NCBI GenBank assembly: GCA_022578965.1
Contig: MU400524.1
Location: 1-64,000 of the forward strand
DNA length: 64,000 bases
Direction: 5' to 3'
From: Xylaria sp. FL1777
Lineage: Eukaryota; Ascomycota; Sordariomycetes; Xylariales; Xylariaceae
Position 1 is the first letter of the stretch, and the number at the start of each line of letters is the position of its first letter. Shown one piece after another: positions 58,465 through 64,000 of the stretch. Position numbers and translations under genes: made by a program. The notes under the pieces were generated by a model. It was given only the letters and a program-made list of their open reading frames with translations, made no database searches and was not told where the DNA came from.

Positions 58465-61400
58465 GGCGGCGAACTAGGAGAAGGTCGAGGAGCGTAGCAT
58501 GGAAAACAGGTCTATTCATTCATATTATAAAGTGGCCATCCAGTAGGACCCCGGTGGGCTCTAGGCTGCCGTTTGCATGGGAGGTCATCGAAGGACTGTG
58601 GTAGTTGCATGCGCGAGCAGACTGAGCAGACTGAGCGGACTATGTGCTGTGGGGGTGGCGGCAAAAAGAAAAGACCGGCACCGGCGCGTTTCTGTGACTA
58701 TGGCATCTAGTTAGTCTAGATGATAGATTGAGGCTCTATAGAAATGAGCCGTCGCTTCTCAGACAAAATGGGCTCTCACAATGGCTTCTACACTAGGAAA
58801 TAGAAATACGTAAGACGCGTGCGCAGGGAAAGGATGCAGACAGGAGTGAACCCAGACCAGTCGGAGTGCTGAAACCATTATTACCTACCTCAGGTTGCTT
58901 ATCGACGTCAATACTGGACCCAGGGCTAGTGTGCCAAGCTTTAGCGCTCCTATTATTGGCCTCCCACCTACATAGTAGGTACCTATGTATATAGCACAGA
59001 TGGGTAACTACTTACATATGTAGGTGCCTATTCTTCATAGCATCTAACATTCATAGTCTCTTGGTGTTACTTATTAACACCACTTGTAGCTATGAGACGT
59101 TAGATTGATACCTTATATACTACCTACATAGGTAGGTACATAATGTAGGTGCATGGATAAAGGGTTACCTACCTAGGAAGAAGGGGGAAACAGCCTTGCC
59201 TACAGGTGCAATAGCCAATGTACCTAGTAGTACCGGTACCTATCTAGGTACATGTCTTTCCTCCATTAAGTGATTTCAATAAAAGAAGTAACAAGCTCAA
59301 CGTACCATATAACTTACACACGATAAATTATGAAAGAAAAAACAAAAGAAGGAGAATGCCATTGCCTCCTAGGGAGACTAGAGAAGAAGCATAAGAAATC
59401 AAGGCAAAGAAGAACTTCATTTAGCAGATGGTCACAGCAAGGCTGCTAGCACGATACCTACTAAGTATAGACCTAACTAAATTATCTATATAGGTGCAGC
59501 CTGATCCAAACCTGAGGTCGTCAGCTAAAAGTTAATGTCCAAGATCAGAGCTTATTGTGCACATTTATAACAATATGAGGTGGCTCGTCACGTTCCAGTA
59601 CACACTCTAACTCCTACCTACCTACCTATGTAGGTGTGTAGGTACCTACATATCCAGCCACATCCAAAGACGTGGAAGTCTTATCTAACCAATCTAACCA
59701 ACGCTGTCTTTGGCCAAGATAGGTAGGCATATCAGCAGCATCCTTATTAGGTAGGGACCTAGTCTGATTCACACTACAGATACATGGGCATACAGCACAT
59801 CATAAAGGTTGGGGACAGCTGGGTTATGATAATACATATAGACCAAACCTGTCAATTATTGTGCCCATGCCTCTCACGCTCATGTATACAGCCATCTCAT
59901 CATCTTTATAGTATACGTGAATACAGCAGGCGGTGGGTTCTCTGCCACCTGCTATGAACGTTCCTTGATAGGAGCTCGAGGCAACATTCAAGATAAGAAG
60001 AAGCTGCTTGTGCTGGACTAGAATTTGGCATTCGTAGTGTCCTGCTGTACGTAGGATATGCAGGTATAAGGCCTTATTGAGTACCGGTAGTTAATAAACA
60101 CGAATGACATTTCATGCGCCAAGTCATACACGGGAACCCAGTCAGCTGAATATTGCCATCATTCGCCAGAGATCCAAGGTGCAAACAGGCTGACACAAGT
60201 TGCGCGGATGGCGGATGGATGGATGGATGGATCCACACAGCAACCAGGTTCTCCGGGGTACCTTAGGTATTGCGTGCTATGGAGTACCTACTGTACACTA
60301 GGAGGTACCTACATATACGGTGGAAGAGTGTGTGAATCTAAGTAGTATAGATGTTGGTTGCAATGGTGTCATTACCTGCGTACACCGTCCACTATCTACA
60401 TGTATCCTTGCACTTCTATCACACGACACACACTTACCGTCCCATCAGAACAGTAGGTATCAGAACTTTGCTGTTGCCGTTCATCTTTATTCATGTCCAG
60501 TTCTTTGGCCATATCTGCCGATCAGATTTCGAATCACAAGAGAGGAACAGGAGAGGAGGGTGCTGGAGACAAACTACCTGATTTGCTCGAGCAGGATCAA
60601 CAATATAGGGTTTTTCGGTATTGAGGATTCAGGGTCCAAGGCGTGCTTTGCCTATCTCTCACATGACATACTGTAGATGGCAAAAGCAAGCCAATAGCGA
60701 CGATATCGGATTGTTAGTAGCGGCTTACTGAGTAAGTAGGTGGCAGGTAGATACGCGGCCAAGAGCTAGTTGGGCGACTGATAGCTGGGTCCTGGCTGGG
60801 GAAGCTCTCCACTTGCGCTCTGAGACCGCGCGCGCATAACAGCCAGTAGCACGTGTGCCTGGTGTCGAGGCTGCAGCCCGCCCCCAGTGCAAATACCTAT
60901 CTACCTACACGTACGCATACTTAAGGAGTGTCCTTACTCAGAATCTATACTACTACGTAAGTACCTCGATTGTCCCATTGCCCTCATAATTCAGGCACTT
61001 GTTCACTCTATCATTCATATACCTAGTTAATTCAATGAGTCTAAGGAGAAGAGCAAGTATGTATCTCGAGGTAACTGCTGTCTACTTGATGCGCAATAGG
61101 CATACGGGCTACATGTACGAAGTAGTACCAGTATAAGTAAGTAGAGAGTCAAGACCTCGGAACTCAAGACCAGGCAGCCCCGGGCAATTATCATCCTTCT
61201 GAGTCAACCCGCTAAACCTTGTTCGGATTGGGATTACCAAGCCCCACAGCTCTGGTATACATACTGGACACTGCTGCCCATTAGCGCCGCTTACCCCAAT
61301 CGGCCAGTAGAGGTTCAGTGGAGCTGCACGGTGCGCTGCGCTGCTCCGTTTCCAGTTCCCACCTGGTGACATTCCTAAGCTAAAGTGGCCCTTATCTCAG

Positions 61401-61718
61401 TGTCCGGGCTGTGTCGTCACCAGACCTCCGAAGCAGCCTCCCCAAGGTACTCTACTACTGACCCTTTATAGATCATCTTCTGAACTTCCTTCCTCTCTTC
61501 TTATTCTTAACCTCTCCATCCTCGACTCTCTCCTCCCCCATCATTCCATCCCATCATCCATCACTGTCAATTACCCTCCTCGACCAGAGCATCACTAGCC
61601 TGGTCTTTTGGTCTCTCTCTTTCTATCTTTTCCTTAAGTCGCCGGTAGACTTACCTATCGTTCATTGATTGCAGGCTCCATTCCATCACCAACGCATCCA
61701 CAAAACCGTTCCATCATC
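58465..61718. promoter_or_regulatory. Long divergent upstream region of BEACH and subtilisin genes
   Basis: 3.25 kb without a convincing gene. It has at least five clusters of TAGGTACCTA-type palindromes (about 58968-59030, 59120-59178, 59215-59255, 59615-59655, 60255-60318) and weaker ones near 60895-60965. An ATGG run lies at 60213-60233. Just before the subtilisin there is a CT-rich leader (about 61480-61640) typical of highly expressed fungal genes. The 118-codon frame at 60320-60676 looks random. Confidence 0.5.
60210..60233. repeat. GGAT/ATGG microsatellite
   Basis: About five tandem ATGG units (GGCGGATGGATGGATGGATG) in the region upstream of the subtilisin gene. Confidence 0.85.
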
Positions 61719-63383
61719 ATGAGGGGCCTCGCCGCTCTCTCGTTGGCATATGCTGCCGCTGCAGCACCTTCTTTCAGCTATGAGACCATCCATGACGGAG
61801 TTGCTCCCGTTCTCTCCTCATCATCTGCCGAAGAGGTCCCCAATTCCTACATCATCAAGTTCAAGGATCACGTTACCGAGTCCTCCGTTTCCGACCATCA
61901 TTCATGGGTCCAGAAGATCCATGGCGACCGTGAGAACGAGCGCATGGAGCTCCGGAAACGTGGTCAGATCCCCCTAATTGATGACGTTTCGGATGCTTTC
62001 ACCGGTCTCAAACACACCCTGAAGATTGGCAGCGGTTTCCTCGGCTACTCCGGCCACTTCGATGATGCGGTCATTGAGGAAGTCCGCAAGCACCCCGATG
62101 TAAGTCTATTCCATCATTCCCTTCGTCTGCTCCCTGATATACACGACGCAGGAGCTAATTCGTTCATTGATTCATAGGTCGAGTATATCGAGAAAGACCA
62201 AATTGTATACGCCCTCAAGGAGAGTGAGCCAGAGCTAGAGAAGAACGCTCCCTGGGGTTTGGCCAGAATTTCTCACCGTGATTCCCTTTCCTTCGGTACT
62301 TATAACAAGTACCTGTATGCCGCTGATGGTGGTGAGGGTGTTGATGTTTACGTAATTGACACTGGTACAAACACTGGACACGTTGACTTTGAGGGCCGTG
62401 CCAAATGGGGCAAGACAATCCCCCAGGGTGACGAGGATGAAGACGGTAACGGCCATGGCACTCACTGCTCCGGTACCGTTGCTGGAAAGAAGTACGGTGT
62501 TGCCAAGAAGGCTCATGTTTACGCTGTTAAGGTCCTCCGCTCTAACGGGTCCGGGTCAATGTCAGATGTCATGAAGGGCGTCGAATGGGCTGCTGAAGCC
62601 CACCTGGCGCAGGTCGAAGCTGCGAAGAAAGGCTCTCGTAAGGGTTTTAAGGGCTCAACAGCCAACATGTCTCTTGGCGGTGGCAAGTCACCATCATTGG
62701 ATCAGGCCGTCAACGCTGCCGTCAGTGCTGGTTTACACTTCGCTGTCGCAGCCGGCAATGACAACGCCGATGCCTGCAAGTATTCGCCTGCCGCAGCCGA
62801 GAAGGCCATCACTGTCGGTGCCTCAGCTCTGGATGACAGCCGTGCCTACTTCTCCAACTGGGGCAAGTGCGTCGACATTTTTGGTCCTGGTTTGAGCATT
62901 CAATCAACTTGGATCGGTAGCAACACTGCGATCAACACTATCTCTGGTACCTCGATGGCTTCACCTCACTTGTGTGGTCTCACTGCTTACTTCCTATCCC
63001 TTCAACCCAGCAAGGAGTCTGAGTATGGCATGGCTGAAATTACTCCTGAGAAGCTCAAGACCAACATGGTTTCCATCGCCACCAAGGGCGCTCTCTCTGA
63101 TATCCCGTCGGATACTCCCAACCTACTTGCTTGGAACGGTGGTGGTTACTCTAACTTCTCTAAGATTGTCGAGCAGGGTGGCTACATCGCCAAGAAGAGC
63201 TCTGAGACTTCTTTGACTCTAGAGGAGCTCGAGCAAGCTATTGAAGATGATCTCAACATCGTCTCAGGCAAGATCGTTAAGGGCGTCTCGACTTTCTCGG
63301 ATAAGGCTGAGAAGTTCTCTGAGAAGATCCATGACCTTGTTGACGAGGAACTTAAAGATTTCCTCAAGGAACTCCGGGCTTAA
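61719..63383 (+). CDS. prbA: Vacuolar subtilisin-like serine protease (cerevisin/PrbA type)
   Basis: Exons 61719-62099 and 62178-63383 (78-bp intron) join as HPD-VEYIEKD to 528 residues. The start is the ATG just before a signal peptide (MRGLAALSLAYAAAAAPS). An I9 propeptide covers about 40-135 (SYIIKFKDHV...). The S8 peptidase domain holds all catalytic residues: Asp in VYVIDTGTN, His in GNGHGTHCSGT, the oxyanion region NMSLGGG, and Ser in ISGTSMASPH. A charged helical C-terminal extension of about 65 residues (LEELEQAIEDDLNIVSGKIV...) is typical of the vacuolar protease B group and absent from secreted proteinase K types. It degrades proteins in the vacuole and in autophagy. Intact; a CT-rich leader suggests strong expression. 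Confidence 0.94.
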
Positions 63384-64000
63384 GCCTTTAGCAAGAGAAT
63401 TATAAGGTTTCAGGAAGTACGCTCGCGGGTATTGTTAGAGGCGTTCCAGACAGAAGTGGTTAGACCTGTCACATTGGTTTTAACACTCTGAGTTTGTTTT
63501 GTAATGTACATTCGTATCGATTATTATTGGTGGTTTGGCAACAACTTCAGGGTTCTTTATAGTCATGGCATAAATGCTGGTGTCTCCGTTACTTTCCACT
63601 ATACTCTCAATGAGATAGCCATGTGTCCAGCCATGTGTCCACGGTACTGTGAACTGATACTCAGCCATTGACAAATATTGTCTATTAAGGAGATTGTGTC
63701 TTTTTCAAGGCCAACCGACTATTCATGTAGTAAACCCAAAAGCGACTGTACGGAAATGTACCTCATTTTTGTACGCACAGCCTTCCCTGTTACATTGTGC
63801 AAGTCGATCGAGCTTGAGATCTTTTGTTTCCTTGCTCTAGCTACTCTATTCATCTACGCTGCAACCAGGTCAACTTGGTCCAACACCCTAAATCTTCCTG
63901 TGTTCTACATTCTTGCTGTTCGGTAGTTACTCTTCTTAGACTTGCCTTACGACTACTCATACGTTACTTCCTTCGAATATCAGCTTTATGGTACTTTAAC
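63384..64000. other. Region downstream of the subtilisin gene
   Basis: 617 bp to the window end with no convincing gene. Frames at 63480-63674 and 63678-63926 lack coding character. The subtilisin 3' UTR probably ends within the first 200 bp. Confidence 0.5.

Noticed and set aside
60320..60676. 118-codon frame upstream of the subtilisin
   Set aside because: No signal, domain or coding bias, in a repeat-rich upstream region.
61665..61718. N-terminal extension of the subtilisin from a TTG codon
   Set aside because: The ATG at 61719 is directly followed by a signal peptide; the extension is leader sequence.
1..64000. Telomere repeats, CRISPR arrays, rRNA genes, a secondary-metabolite gene cluster
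   Set aside because: No TTAGGG arrays, no spaced identical repeats of CRISPR type (and the organism is a fungus), no rRNA sequence, and no backbone synthase gene near the oxidoreductase.

Overview
The window is nuclear DNA of a filamentous ascomycete (Pezizomycotina, most likely a Sordariomycete). The evidence is short GT..AG introns of about 46-330 bp with CTAAC/CTGAC-type branch sites, Ty1/copia and Ty3/gypsy retroelements ruined by C-to-T and G-to-A changes of the kind made by repeat-induced point mutation (RIP), and a typical fungal gene set: a GH3 beta-xylosidase, a PTH11/rhodopsin-like membrane protein, a CFEM-like surface protein, a PrbA-type vacuolar subtilisin and the 9.5 kDa complex I subunit. 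No telomere repeat, rRNA or intact tRNA gene was found.

Layout. Positions 1-19640 are one extremely AT-rich, gene-free block of nested retroelements. I resolved an old minus-strand gypsy copy (B1). It is broken by an unclassified insert (C, 996-3192, 17-bp target duplication), by a copia LTR element (A, 3221-11320, 287-bp LTRs, TTAA duplication) and by a younger plus-strand gypsy element of the same family as B1 (B2, 11528-18166, TTATG duplication). At about 19640 composition switches abruptly to normal. 20968-32207 is an accessory stretch: a damaged-looking FAD oxidoreductase gene, a convergent and intact beta-xylosidase gene with two GGCTAAA (XlnR/Xyr1-type) sites upstream, a PTH11-like receptor-type protein and a CFEM-like protein with two possible C-termini. 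A short-chain dehydrogenase follows (32208-33481), then about 5.2 kb with no convincing gene.

From 38646 the content is conserved housekeeping: ISY1 (spliceosome), a secreted or vacuolar metallophosphatase, mitochondrial GatA/HER2, PRP38 (spliceosome), a non-autonomous DNA transposon with inverted repeats (46045-46848), WBP1 (oligosaccharyltransferase), the 9.5 kDa complex I subunit, a 2592-residue BEACH-domain protein and a vacuolar subtilisin. Divergent pairs (metallophosphatase/GatA, WBP1/9.5 kDa subunit, BEACH/subtilisin) share upstream regions, and these hold clusters of a palindromic TAGGTACCTA-type motif.

Exon joins were worked out by hand from splice signals and reading-frame continuity. 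Every join reported keeps the frame. The FAD oxidoreductase is the only major gene for which I could not find a start codon.
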